In this document: positions 31,807 to 42,100 of the stretch, piece after piece
Numbering within the stretch: position 1 is the first letter of the stretch
Layout: each line of letters opens with the position of its first letter
Assembly: GCF_004343035.1 (NCBI RefSeq)
Contig: NZ_SMCQ01000003.1
Coordinates: forward strand, 124,001-188,000
Direction: 5' to 3'
From: Longibaculum muris
Lineage (GTDB): Bacteria > Bacillota_I > Bacilli_A > Erysipelotrichales > Coprobacillaceae
DNA: 64,000 nucleotides
Notes under the pieces: generated by a model
Database searches by the model: none
Told to the model about the DNA's origin: nothing
Seen by the model: the letters and a program-made list of their open reading frames with translations, nothing else
Program-made: the position numbers and the translations under genes

Positions 31807-31875
31807 CACATATTCAACATATCATTTTATTAAGTTGTTAGTCATATTCTATGAACTCATAAACATAAATATTCA

Positions 31876-33567
31876 TTATACTGCCACTTCCAAATCTTCA
31901 TTTTGAGATTTTACCATTTTCATAGCAGCAACAGCTTCTTTAATTTTATAGAAACTTTCAGCAATATTTAAACCATGATCACCAATACGTTCAAAATCAG
32001 TTAATGTCTTAGTAAAGACAACACTATTTTCTGTCGTACATTCTTTTTTCTTTAATCTCTCTATTTGTCTTTTAGAGAACTCATAATGAGTTTTATCAAT
32101 GTTATCTTCAATAACATCAACCTTATCAACAATACCTTTAAATTCATCATAATTTAAAATTCTTAATTCATCTAAAATATTAGTACATAAACTACTCATA
32201 ATGCCAATTTCATCCATCGCTTCATGCGAGAAATGACGATTTTCTTCATAAAGATTCTTTGCTCTTAAAGCAATATTAACAGCATGATCTCCAACTCTTT
32301 CTAAATCAGCAGATACTTTTAAGAATAAACCAATTGTTTGAGATCCTTCTATTGGAAATTCAATTGAAAGAGCATTGGTTGTAAAATCAACAATATTTTT
32401 ATTTAAGTAATTGATATAATCTTCATTCTTTTGTAATTTTTCAAATTTTTCTTCTTTAAAATCAATCATTAATTCAAATGACTTTCTCACATTATCAATT
32501 GCAACATTTAACATATTTTGAGTTTCATTAAATAATTGTGTATTAGCAATTGCACTTGTTCCAATATGATAATCATTTTCAAAAATACCAAAATCAAGAT
32601 ATTTTAAAGTCATCTTATCTTCTAATCCTTCTTTTTCAGGTAAAATGATATAAGCTAATTGTACCAATTGTTTTCCAAATGGTAATAACAAGATTGTCGT
32701 AACAACATTGAAAACTGTATGTACATTAGCAATCTGAGCAGGAATATTAGAAGGTGTTAATGATTGCATGATATGTGCAAATGGCGTTAACATACTTATT
32801 ATAACAAATATGATTGTTCCAATAATATTAAATGACAAATGGATAATTGTTGTACGTTTTGCATTACGTCCTGTTCCAATTGAAGCTAACACCGCAGTAA
32901 TACATGTTCCAATATTTTGACCAAATAAAACATATATAGCAGATGGTAAAGTAATCACACCACTCATTGCTAAAGCTTGTAAAATACCTACTGAAGCAGA
33001 TGAACTTTGAATAATTGCAGTAAAGCCTGCTCCAACTAAAATACCAATCAATGGATTTTCAAAGTTAGAAACAATGCTGACAAATTCTGGTGAACTTCTT
33101 AATGGTGCCATTGCTGAGGACATCATTTCCATTCCCATAAACAAGATTCCTAGACCAGCAATAATTTCTCCAATTGCATCTAATTTTTTATTTTTTACAA
33201 AGGCAATTAAAGCAACTCCAATAAAAGCAATAACCGGTGCTAATGCTGTAATATCTAAGGCAATCAATTGACCAGTAATAGTTGTTCCAATATTGGCACC
33301 CATGATAACCCATACAGCATTTTCTAGCTTCATTAATCCAGCATTGACAAATCCAACAGTCATAACTGTTGTCGCTGAAGATGATTGGATTAAAGCTGTA
33401 ATTAAAGCCCCAACACCAACACCTAAAAAACGATTGGTTGTTAGCTTTTCTAAGATACTTTTCATCTTATTTCCAGCTGCTAATTCTAATCCGTTTGACA
33501 TCATTGTCATTCCATATAAGAATAATGCTAAGCCTCCTAATAAGGCAAATAAGTTTGTTAGTTCCAT
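31876..33567 (-). CDS. Na/Pi cotransporter family protein with PhoU-like tail
   Basis: A 563-residue protein from ATG at 33567 (MELTNLFALLGGLALFLYG) behind GGGAGG. The membrane part has the inverted QSSSA repeats (LIQSSSATTVMTVGFVNAG and AIIQSSSASVGILQA) and GANIGTTIT / GQNIGTCIT, diagnostic of the NptA family. From about residue 340 a PhoU-like helical domain follows (ADLERVGDHAVNIALRAK, DFERIGDHGLNIAE). It probably imports phosphate with sodium. An 11-bp-period array resembling a Pho box precedes the gene. Confidence 0.9.
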   Translation of the reverse strand: MELTNLFALLGGLALFLYGMTMMSNGLELAAGNKMKSILEKLTTNRFLGVGVGALITALIQSSSATTVMTVGFVNAGLMKLENAVWVIMGANIGTTITGQLIALDITALAPVIAFIGVALIAFVKNKKLDAIGEIIAGLGILFMGMEMMSSAMAPLRSSPEFVSIVSNFENPLIGILVGAGFTAIIQSSSASVGILQALAMSGVITLPSAIYVLFGQNIGTCITAVLASIGTGRNAKRTTIIHLSFNIIGTIIFVIISMLTPFAHIMQSLTPSNIPAQIANVHTVFNVVTTILLLPFGKQLVQLAYIILPEKEGLEDKMTLKYLDFGIFENDYHIGTSAIANTQLFNETQNMLNVAIDNVRKSFELMIDFKEEKFEKLQKNEDYINYLNKNIVDFTTNALSIEFPIEGSQTIGLFLKVSADLERVGDHAVNIALRAKNLYEENRHFSHEAMDEIGIMSSLCTNILDELRILNYDEFKGIVDKVDVIEDNIDKTHYEFSKRQIERLKKKECTTENSVVFTKTLTDFERIGDHGLNIAESFYKIKEAVAAMKMVKSQNEDLEVAV

Positions 33568-33596
33568 ACCTTTCCTCCCATTAATACAAGGTAAAC

Positions 33597-33666
33597 TTAA
33601 CATATATCTAACCTAATGTAAACGGACTTAACATAATCTTAACATAGACTTTACACAATCTTGTAA
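33597..33666. promoter_or_regulatory. Pho-box-like 11-bp repeat array upstream of the Na/Pi transporter
   Basis: TTAACA at 33628 and 33639, TTTACA at 33650 and TTGTAA at 33661 are exactly 11 bp apart. A further TTAACA at 33597 and TAAACG at 33619 keep nearly the same phase. PhoP of Bacillus binds repeats of TTAACA-type hexamers with this period. Location just upstream of a phosphate transporter supports the call. Confidence 0.6.
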
Positions 33667-33681
33667 ATAATCAGTTGAAAG

Positions 33682-34266
33682 CTATAGAGTCCCAAGTGAG
33701 AGTGATGAAAGTAAAAAATATTGCATAACATTTAAGATCCCTGCAAGTATCATCACAAAGACTGGACTCATCTTAAACTTCATTAATAAAACCATACAAA
33801 TGACAAATATCACGACCATTTGAATTTTTAAATTCTTCATAACAATTAAACCACTTTCACCAAAGAAAGCTGTCACTAATATCGAAACACCGGCTGAAGC
33901 AATCATCGCAACAACAGCAGGTCTTAAAGTTTTTAAAACACTTTGTAAAGAATCTAAATCACGATATTTCATATAGAAATAAGCAATGATTGTTACAATA
34001 ATAATAGATGGCATAATACATCCTAATGTTGCAACAATCGCACCTGGCACCCCAGCAATTTTCTCACCTACAAAGGTTGCTGAATTAATTGCAATTGGTC
34101 CTGGTGTCATCTGTGATATAGTAATCAAATCAGTAAACTCACTCAATGATAACCAATGATGAAGATTGACAACTTGGTTTTGAATAAGCGGCATAGCAGC
34201 GTATCCACCACCAAAACTAAATAAACCAATTTGTAAAAAACTTATAAATAATTGAATATAGATCAT
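33682..34266 (-). CDS. chromate transporter family (CHR) half-protein, second of pair
   Basis: A 194-residue membrane protein with a single CHR domain: FSFGGGYAAMPLIQN near the start, ISQMTPGPIAINSATFVG, then five or six helices. Short CHR proteins come as tandem pairs that act together, one in each orientation. Some export chromate, but in gut bacteria the natural substrate is unproven. Its start overlaps the partner's stop by 4 bases (ATGA). Confidence 0.85.
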   Translation of the reverse strand: MIYIQLFISFLQIGLFSFGGGYAAMPLIQNQVVNLHHWLSLSEFTDLITISQMTPGPIAINSATFVGEKIAGVPGAIVATLGCIMPSIIIVTIIAYFYMKYRDLDSLQSVLKTLRPAVVAMIASAGVSILVTAFFGESGLIVMKNLKIQMVVIFVICMVLLMKFKMSPVFVMILAGILNVMQYFLLSSLSLGTL

Positions 34267-34832
34267 TTTTCATCAACCTTCTTTCGCATAAATGTTTGTA
34301 TTAAGCCAATTCCAATACAAACAAGAATCACATAAATAACATTGATATTGAAAAAATATGTCACAATAAAAGAAATGAGCATAATAATCACTAAAGTTAT
34401 TTTTCTTTCTTTTAAAACCCCAGCTGCCATCTCAAAAACAACCGATGCTATGACAGCCCCTACACCTGATTGCATGCCTTCTAGCATTAAAGCTACAAAA
34501 ATATTTTCTCTAAAGAAACTATAAAAAACCGAGATTATGGAAATGATAATAAACGGTGGTAAGATGGTTGCTGTCACACTGACAATAATCCCAATAATCC
34601 CAGCAAGTTTATAACCTACAACAATTGCTCCATTAACAGCAATAGCTCCTGGTGCAGATTGAGCAATTGCCACTAAATCCAACATCTCATTTTCGTCAAT
34701 CCAATGATATTCACTAACAAATTTCTTTCTCATTAATGTCACAATGACATACCCGCCACCAAAAGTAAATGCACTCAGATAAAGCGTAGAAAGAAATAAT
34801 TTTAATAATAAATTCTTTTTTTCTGACATCAT
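34263..34832 (-). CDS. chromate transporter family (CHR) half-protein, first of pair
   Basis: A 189-residue single-domain CHR protein: SAFTFGGGYVIVTLM, AIAQSAPGAIAVNGAIVVG, then hydrophobic helices and a basic end. It forms the first half of a two-gene short-chain CHR transporter with the overlapping downstream gene. The true substrate is not evident. Confidence 0.85.
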   Translation of the reverse strand: MMSEKKNLLLKLFLSTLYLSAFTFGGGYVIVTLMRKKFVSEYHWIDENEMLDLVAIAQSAPGAIAVNGAIVVGYKLAGIIGIIVSVTATILPPFIIISIISVFYSFFRENIFVALMLEGMQSGVGAVIASVVFEMAAGVLKERKITLVIIMLISFIVTYFFNINVIYVILVCIGIGLIQTFMRKKVDEK

Positions 34833-34905
34833 TCTTCACCTCTCTATAATCATACTCTTATTTTAAGATAAAGGGAACTGATTCAACAAAACATATTTTT
34901 CACAT

Positions 34906-34935
34906 GAAAACGACGCAGTTTATCTGCGTCATTAT
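34906..34935 (-). terminator. terminator of the helicase gene
   Basis: GACGCAG / CTGCGTC with loop ATAAA, followed by GTTTTC on the minus strand; the helicase stop codon is at its 5' edge. Confidence 0.65.
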
Positions 34936-37604
34936 TCCAATGCTCCCTTTACTTTTTTCTTACTTACAATACGATCTTGTTTATTTGCCAAAGCTTTTAT
35001 TCTACCCTTCAATAAAATTTTTCGTCCTTCTAAACTTCTTGTATAAATGGCTTGATATTTTCCAATATAGTTTCGCATATATTGTGCAAAAATTTCAGCA
35101 TCTTCTTTACGTTTAGAAAAGATTTCTGGAATTACAAAATATCCATCCATCTGATTTTGTTTTATTGGTTGATAAAGAATATATCTTTGATTATCAATCG
35201 CATCAAAAAATTCATACACACACTTTGCAAATAAAGTCTTATCATGTCCTGTTCCACCAGCTAAATAAATCACATGATATACTCCAACAAGTTCGGTTTT
35301 CACAAGACATTGATAAGATTCTAATTGATTCGTTGCACGCAAGGCATTTAAAATACCATCACCACATATTTTTAATCTAGCAAGAGGATTTTTATACATA
35401 ATCACTTTTTTTGATACCAAACCAATTCCGATTAAAAAGATTCCAAGGTATAATCCCATCATCAAAAAGACAAAAATATTTTGAACACCAGTTAAAGGAA
35501 TAAAAACCATCATCAATACCATGCCTAAGAGACCACCAACAATTAAGATAATTAATTTTCTGATTGCATCATTTAAGATGACTGCTGTAATCATTTTCTC
35601 TTGAACTTGATTTTCATCAACAACCTCAATTTGATCATAAACAGCTAAAGAACGATCCCATCTTTGTTTCAATAAAGTTCGATCTTGAGAAAGTTTAAAC
35701 ATTTCTTTATTCGTGATTTTAATATTGTGTTTTGTTAAGGGATAACGAATTGCCGTTAAGCGTTCTATGCCATTTTCAATCACATCATTTTGATAATGCA
35801 GACCTAAAAAATGTTCCATACGTCGTGATAGAGTCTGAAAATCTTGACTTGCTTCTAAGCCTTGTATGCTTTTTGCCATTTGTGGATCTACACAAACCAA
35901 ATGCCAAATATGACTGGTCTTTTGTGGATCTTTGATAAAAGTACGAATAGCCCTTCCTCGCATTTGATTACTTAACATAAACGAACCAACAAAACTTGCT
36001 AAGATTAACGTATTGACACATGGTGAATCCCAACCTTCTCCAAGTAATGATTTTGTTCCAATTAAGACTTGCATATATCCTTCTTCAAAGAGTTGACTCA
36101 CAGCATCCACAATAAAATGTTGATCACCATGAATATTCACTTTGACATATTCATCAATACATCCAACACTATCAAATGATAACTGACTAGGATGATCAAT
36201 CATTTGTGTCAATCTTTCTTTTGCATGTTTTGGTATAATAACCATTGTTCCACATAAAACACCTAATTTTATATCTTGATGTAAAGTTAAAGCTTCTCTC
36301 CTTAATAATTCAAAGAAAGGTAAAACACCTAAATTATGAACATCCATTGTTTCATTTCCAATAGCTTTTTCATATTCTTTACGAATATAGTCAGTTAAGA
36401 TTAATAAACGTAAATTCTGTTTTAAACATCCATATTCATGAAAAACAATATCTTTGATACTTTCACACTTTCCAACTGATTTCACTAACATCTTTTCAAT
36501 GGCTTGATTCATCTGTAATAAGACTTGATTTTTTTCTATAAAGCCTTGTGATTTTAATCTTTTTAATAATTGTTCTTGATATTCTTCACTTATTGCATAT
36601 GAATCATGATCATCAAACAATAAACCTTGTAATAAGATTTCCATCCATTTTAAAGACATCTTCTCTAATTTTTGATAACCTAAAATCTCTTGATATTGTT
36701 TAGGATAACTTAAACCTTTTTCTTCTAAGAAAATAAGAACTGCTGAAAGATATTGAGGTTTATCTAATAATGTATCTAAATCTGGTTGTTGAAATAAACA
36801 TGTATGGGTTTGTATTGTTTTTTGAAAAGTTATATCATTCATCAATTCTTCTAGAAGTTTATGGCTTTTATCTTCAAAGGCACGTATTTCTTTTGTTTCT
36901 TCACTTGTTGGATAATTGAAATATACATAATCTTGATGTGGACATAAACTTCCTTCTTTGACTAATTCAGGAACTGTAATTTCTTCGTCTATTTCACCAC
37001 ACATATCAATATAACGATTCCACATACCTATACTTGAATCATATGGTGGTGTTGCTGTTAAGGCAATGGTATAAGGAAAATGATTTTGTTTTTTTAAAGT
37101 TTCTAAAGCTTTCCACCATTCACTTCGTAAATGATGACATTCATCTAAACATAAAATACCAATATTAGCTTTCTTGATTTCATCAAGAAAATGATAATCA
37201 TGATAATCAACTTCTTCTTGATGTTTATCAAATTCATTTTCATCTTCTTCAATAATTCCCTGATACTGACTCATTGCACTATGAATAGCTTGATATGTCG
37301 AAACCGTAATTAACTTTAAATCTTTTAAATCTTCAGATAAATATAAACTCGCATCAACACCCTCGTTTAAAAAAGCTTCTTTGATTCTTTCTATCCATTG
37401 TTGTCGAATGGTAATTGTAGGAACCAAAATAAGTGCTGGCTGATCAAGTCGTCTAATCAATTCAATTCCCAGTGTTGTTTTACCTGAACCAGGGGCTGCT
37501 ACAATATGAATCTTTCCATCACTTTTATAATCTTCAAAACGATTTAAAACACGTTGTTGATAGTTTCGCCATGTTCCTTTAAATTTTAAAATATTTTGAT
37601 ACAT
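34932..37604 (-). CDS. SF2 DEAD/DEAH-type helicase with two membrane segments
   Basis: An 890-residue protein from ATG at 37604 behind AAGGAGA. The N-terminal motor has Walker A in AAPGSGKTTLG (about residue 40), DECHH (motif II) and LTATPP (motif III). The second motor lobe has GTKSLLGEGWDSP and QMRGRAIR (motifs V and VI, near 540-580). Residues about 681-733 then form two strong membrane helices (LIILIVGGLLGMVLMMVFI, FVFLMMGLYLGIFLIGIGLV). A basic cytosolic tail of about 155 residues follows. A nucleic-acid motor tethered to the membrane is unusual. It stands alone with its own terminator; role unknown, with defence or DNA uptake as guesses. Confidence 0.8.
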   Translation of the reverse strand: MYQNILKFKGTWRNYQQRVLNRFEDYKSDGKIHIVAAPGSGKTTLGIELIRRLDQPALILVPTITIRQQWIERIKEAFLNEGVDASLYLSEDLKDLKLITVSTYQAIHSAMSQYQGIIEEDENEFDKHQEEVDYHDYHFLDEIKKANIGILCLDECHHLRSEWWKALETLKKQNHFPYTIALTATPPYDSSIGMWNRYIDMCGEIDEEITVPELVKEGSLCPHQDYVYFNYPTSEETKEIRAFEDKSHKLLEELMNDITFQKTIQTHTCLFQQPDLDTLLDKPQYLSAVLIFLEEKGLSYPKQYQEILGYQKLEKMSLKWMEILLQGLLFDDHDSYAISEEYQEQLLKRLKSQGFIEKNQVLLQMNQAIEKMLVKSVGKCESIKDIVFHEYGCLKQNLRLLILTDYIRKEYEKAIGNETMDVHNLGVLPFFELLRREALTLHQDIKLGVLCGTMVIIPKHAKERLTQMIDHPSQLSFDSVGCIDEYVKVNIHGDQHFIVDAVSQLFEEGYMQVLIGTKSLLGEGWDSPCVNTLILASFVGSFMLSNQMRGRAIRTFIKDPQKTSHIWHLVCVDPQMAKSIQGLEASQDFQTLSRRMEHFLGLHYQNDVIENGIERLTAIRYPLTKHNIKITNKEMFKLSQDRTLLKQRWDRSLAVYDQIEVVDENQVQEKMITAVILNDAIRKLIILIVGGLLGMVLMMVFIPLTGVQNIFVFLMMGLYLGIFLIGIGLVSKKVIMYKNPLARLKICGDGILNALRATNQLESYQCLVKTELVGVYHVIYLAGGTGHDKTLFAKCVYEFFDAIDNQRYILYQPIKQNQMDGYFVIPEIFSKRKEDAEIFAQYMRNYIGKYQAIYTRSLEGRKILLKGRIKALANKQDRIVSKKKVKGALE

Positions 37605-37733
37605 AAGCAATCTCCTTTATTTTCTCTATCATAACATAATTGCTTTATTCAATGAATAGAAATTATTTTAAATACATTTAACACTAATCTCATTTTTATC
37701 AATAAAGTTAATTCTTTTCTGTTTATAGAAATA

Positions 37734-37766
37734 GAAAACATCTACCAAAAATTGGTAGATGTTCAT
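37734..37766 (-). terminator. terminator of the purine operon
   Basis: Perfect hairpin ACATCTACCAA / TTGGTAGATGT with a short T loop, followed by TTTTCTATTTC on the minus strand, just after the purB stop. Confidence 0.9.
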
Positions 37767-37769
37767 GTA

Positions 37770-39152
37770 TTATTTCAACTTAATATCAGCAAGTTCACTT
37801 GCTTTTCCAATATAAGAAGCTGGAGTCATATTAACAAGAGTTGCACGATCTTCATCAGATAAGATATCTAAACTTTCCGCAAATTTTAAGATATCTTCTT
37901 TAGAAATACTCTTTCCTCTTGTGAGAGCTTTTAATGTATCATAAGCATCAGGGACACCATATTTTCTTAACATTGTTTGAATTGGTTCAGCTAAGACTTC
38001 CCATTTTTCATTTAAATCAGAAGCTAATTTATCAACATTAACAACACATTTTGCTAAACCATTCATTGTTTCATTAATTGCTTGTAATGAATATCCAACT
38101 GCAAGTCCTAAATTTCTTTGTGAAGATGAATCTGATAAATCTCTTTGCATACGAGATTTAGGAAGTTTATTTGATAATGCAACACAGATATTGTTAGACA
38201 TATCAATATTAGCTTCACTATTTTCAAAACGAATTGGATTGACTTTATGAGGCATTGTACTACTTCCAACTTCACCTTTGACAGGAATTTGTTTGAAATA
38301 TTCCATTGAAATGTATAACCACATATCAACATCAAAATCAACCAAGACATTGTTGAAATGACGAATACCATCTAGGATATGACAAGTATAGTCATGGCTT
38401 TCAATTTGTGTTGTCAATGGATTGAAAGCTAATCCTAAATAATCTTCAACAAATTTCTTTGCATATGTAGGCCAATCAATATTAGGGAAAGCCGTTAAAA
38501 TTGCACTATAGTTTCCTGTTGCACCATTGAATTTTGCTTTAATTTGAATATTTTCAATGTTTTCAATACTAGACATGAAACGATAAGCATAAACTTTAAA
38601 TTCTTTACCAATTGTTGTTGGTGTTGCTGGTTGTCCATGAGTATGAGCTAACATTGCATCATCTTTATGATTCTCAGCCCATTGATTAATAATATCAGCA
38701 AATTCTTTTGCTTTAGGTAACCATACATCTTTTAAACCATATTTTAACATACATGCATAAGATGTATTGTTAATATCTTCAGAAGTACATCCAATATGAA
38801 CAAAGCTAATTAAATAATCATAACCCATTTCTTTTAATGTATTGCCAATGAAATATTCAACAGCTTTTACATCATGACGTGTTGTTGCTTCAATTTCTTT
38901 AATTTTTGCAAATGAATCATAATTGAAATCTTTAGAAATAGATTCAATTTTATCCATTTCAGCTTTATTGAATTTTGCTAAAATATCACTTTCAACATTT
39001 TCAATTAAGAACTTTAACCATTGAATTTCAACAAAAACTCTATATTTCACTAAAGCATATTCAGAAAAATATTCACCTAAAGCATCTTTGATACCTGAAT
39101 AACGTCCATCTAATGGACAAAGTGTCATACTTTCAAATTCTTGATTTTCCAT
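37770..39152 (-). CDS. purB: adenylosuccinate lyase
   Basis: A 460-residue fumarase-superfamily enzyme. The signature GSSTMPHKVNPIRFENSE carries the catalytic serine loop; HTHGQPATPTTIGKE and TRHDVKAVEYF bear catalytic histidines. It removes fumarate from SAICAR and adenylosuccinate, serving both the IMP and AMP branches. Its start follows the purL stop directly, with its ribosome binding site inside purL. It is last in the purine operon. Confidence 0.95.
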   Translation of the reverse strand: MENQEFESMTLCPLDGRYSGIKDALGEYFSEYALVKYRVFVEIQWLKFLIENVESDILAKFNKAEMDKIESISKDFNYDSFAKIKEIEATTRHDVKAVEYFIGNTLKEMGYDYLISFVHIGCTSEDINNTSYACMLKYGLKDVWLPKAKEFADIINQWAENHKDDAMLAHTHGQPATPTTIGKEFKVYAYRFMSSIENIENIQIKAKFNGATGNYSAILTAFPNIDWPTYAKKFVEDYLGLAFNPLTTQIESHDYTCHILDGIRHFNNVLVDFDVDMWLYISMEYFKQIPVKGEVGSSTMPHKVNPIRFENSEANIDMSNNICVALSNKLPKSRMQRDLSDSSSQRNLGLAVGYSLQAINETMNGLAKCVVNVDKLASDLNEKWEVLAEPIQTMLRKYGVPDAYDTLKALTRGKSISKEDILKFAESLDILSDEDRATLVNMTPASYIGKASELADIKLK

Positions 39153-42100
39153 TTATTTACCACCTTTAAAATATTTTACACCAGCTTCAAATAATTTTTG
39201 ATCCATTTCACCATAAATATTTTTATTTCTATTTTCACCTTGACGTTCACTATGAGCCATCTTACCTAAGACACGACCATCAGCAGATAAGATCCCTTCA
39301 ATTGCCATCATTGATCCATTAGGATTATATGGTGATTCCATCGTTGGTTGTCCTTTATCATCAACATATTGTGTAAAGACTTGACCATTTTCAAATAATT
39401 TTTCAATGACTTCTTTAGGAGCAACGAAACGTCCTTCACCATGACTAATAGGGACTGTATGGATATCTCCTACATTGACACCTGTTAACCAAGGTGATTT
39501 AACTGAAGCAATTCTTGTATCAACCATTTGTGATAAGTGACGTCCAATCGTATTGAATGTTAATGTTGGATCATCTTTATCCATTGTCTTAATATGTCCA
39601 TAAGGAAGTAATCCTAATTTCACTAAAGCTTGGAATCCATTACAAATACCAATCATTAAACCTTCACGGTTATCTAATAAATCACTGATTGCATCTTTTA
39701 ATTTTGGATTTCTTAAAACAGTCGCAATAAATTTACCTGAACCTTCTGGTTCATCACCAGCAGAGAAACCACCTGGTAACATCACAATTTGAGCACTTCT
39801 AATAGCTGCTTCTAATTCATCAACTGACTTTTTAATATCAGCTTCTGTTTTATTTCTAATTAAAACAAGTTGAACAGTTGCGCCAGCTTTTTCAAAAGCA
39901 TGTTTAGAATCATATTCACAGTTTGTTCCTGGGAATACAGGAATAACAACTTTGACTTCATCATAAACACGAGAAGCATGTAATAATCCTCTTTCTTGGC
40001 AATCTTTAACAATCATATCAGTTGTTGGAGCTTTTTCTGTTGTTGGATAAACGTCATCTAAAACAGATGCATAAACACTGTATGCTTCATCTAATGATAA
40101 AGTTTCACCTTGATAAGAAACACTATTTTCATTGTTTGTATGACCAATGATTCTTGTATTTTCAAAAGTCACAACATCATCATTTTCAACTTCTAAGATG
40201 ATATTTCCATAGTTTTTATCAATCATTGATGCAAGTGTTAATTCACTATTCAATTCAACTCCAATTGCATTACCAAAAGCCATCTTATAAACAGCTTCAA
40301 GAACGCCACCATCTTTGACTGTATAAGCACTATAAACTTTTCCATCTCTCATTAATGCCATAACTGCATCATATTGTGCTTTTAAAGCATCAAAATCATA
40401 AACATGGAATTGATCTTTTGGTAACATCACTTCAACCAATGTATGACCTTCTGCTTTTAATTCAGGTGTCATAACATCTTTCACATCTGCTCCAGTAATA
40501 GCAAATGAAACAAGAGTTGGTGGAACATCTAAATCTTCAAATGTTCCTGACATTGAATCTTTACCACCAATAGATGGTAATTTCATTTCAGATTGAACAC
40601 GATATGCTCCTAATAATGCAGCAAATGGTTTTCCCCATTTTGTTGGAACATCTAATAATTTTTCAAAATATTCTTGGAATGAGAAACGAATTGTATGATA
40701 ATCTCCACCCATTGCAACAATCTTTGCAATAGATTCTACAATGGCATACATAGCTCCATGATATGGAGACCATTTAGCAATCTCTGGATTATATCCATAA
40801 CTCATTAATGAACATGTTGTTGTTTCTTTTCCTAATACAGGAATTAAAGCAGCCATACCTTCTGTTTCAGTTCTTAAAGTCTTTCCACCAAATGGTGATA
40901 AAACTGTTCCATTTCCAATTGATGAGTCAAATCTTTCAACTAAACCTTTTTGACCACAAACAGATAAACGACTTAAAACTTCTTTTGAAGTTTCTTTAAA
41001 AGTTGGTTTTGCTTCTTTTTCAAATGGTGTGTTATCAAAATCAGGTAATTTCACTTCAATCTTTTGATAACGAGAAGCCCCATTCTTATCTAAGAAAGCT
41101 CTGTCAATATCAACAATAGTTTGACCCATATAACGCATTGTTAAACGGTTATTATCAGTGACTGTCGCAACTCTAACAACTTCCAAGTTTTCATCATAAC
41201 ATGCTTGTTTAATCATTTCTTCATCTTTTGCATCAATAACGATAGCCATACGTTCTTGTGATTCAGAAATAGCAAGTTCTGTTCCTGTTAAACCTTCATA
41301 TTTCTTTAACACAGCATCTAAATTAATATCTAAACCTGGGGCAAGTTCACCAACAGCAACGCAGACACCACCTGCTCCAAAGTCATTACAACGAATGATT
41401 TTTTCAGAAACAGCTTTGTTTCTAAATAATCTTTGAATTTTTCTTTCTTCAACTGGATTTCCTTTTTGAACTTCAGCACCAGCTGTCGTTGTGGTTTTTA
41501 ATTCATGTTTCTTAGAAGAACCTGTTGCTCCACCAATTCCATCACGACCAGTTCTCCCACCAATTAATAAGACAATATGATCTTTTAATGGTTCTAAACG
41601 TTTTACTTGATCTTTTGGCGCAGCTGCTACAACAGCACCAAGTTCCATACGTTTTGCAACAAATCCATCATCATAAATTTCATGAACAAAACCAGTTGTT
41701 AAACCAATTTGGTTTCCATAACTTGAGAATCCATGTGCAGCCTCTTGACAAATTTTTCTTTGTGGAAGTTTTCCTGCCATTGTTTCATCAAGTGATTTTC
41801 TAGGATCACCAGCACCAGTAATACGCATTGATTGATAAACATAAGCACGTCCTGATAATGGGTCACGGATTGCTCCACCTAAACAAGTGGCAGCTCCACC
41901 AAATGGTTCAATTTCAGTTGGATGGTTATGTGTTTCGTTTTTAAACATTAATAACCAATCTTCATCACCTTCACTTGTATGAATCTTTAATTCAACTGAA
42001 CAAGCATTGATTTCTTCAGAGACTTCTAAGTCATCTAAGTAACCTGTTTTTCTAAGTTCTTTCATAGAAATTGTTGCTAAGTCCATTAAAGTTAATGGAC

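Noticed and set aside
31700-31875. ydaO (c-di-AMP) riboswitch before ktrB
   Set aside because: The leader is short and lacks the conserved ydaO blocks; only a terminator/antiterminator pair is visible.
33682-34832. Chromate resistance island
   Set aside because: Split CHR pairs are widespread in gut Firmicutes without metal genes around them; no sign of transfer here.
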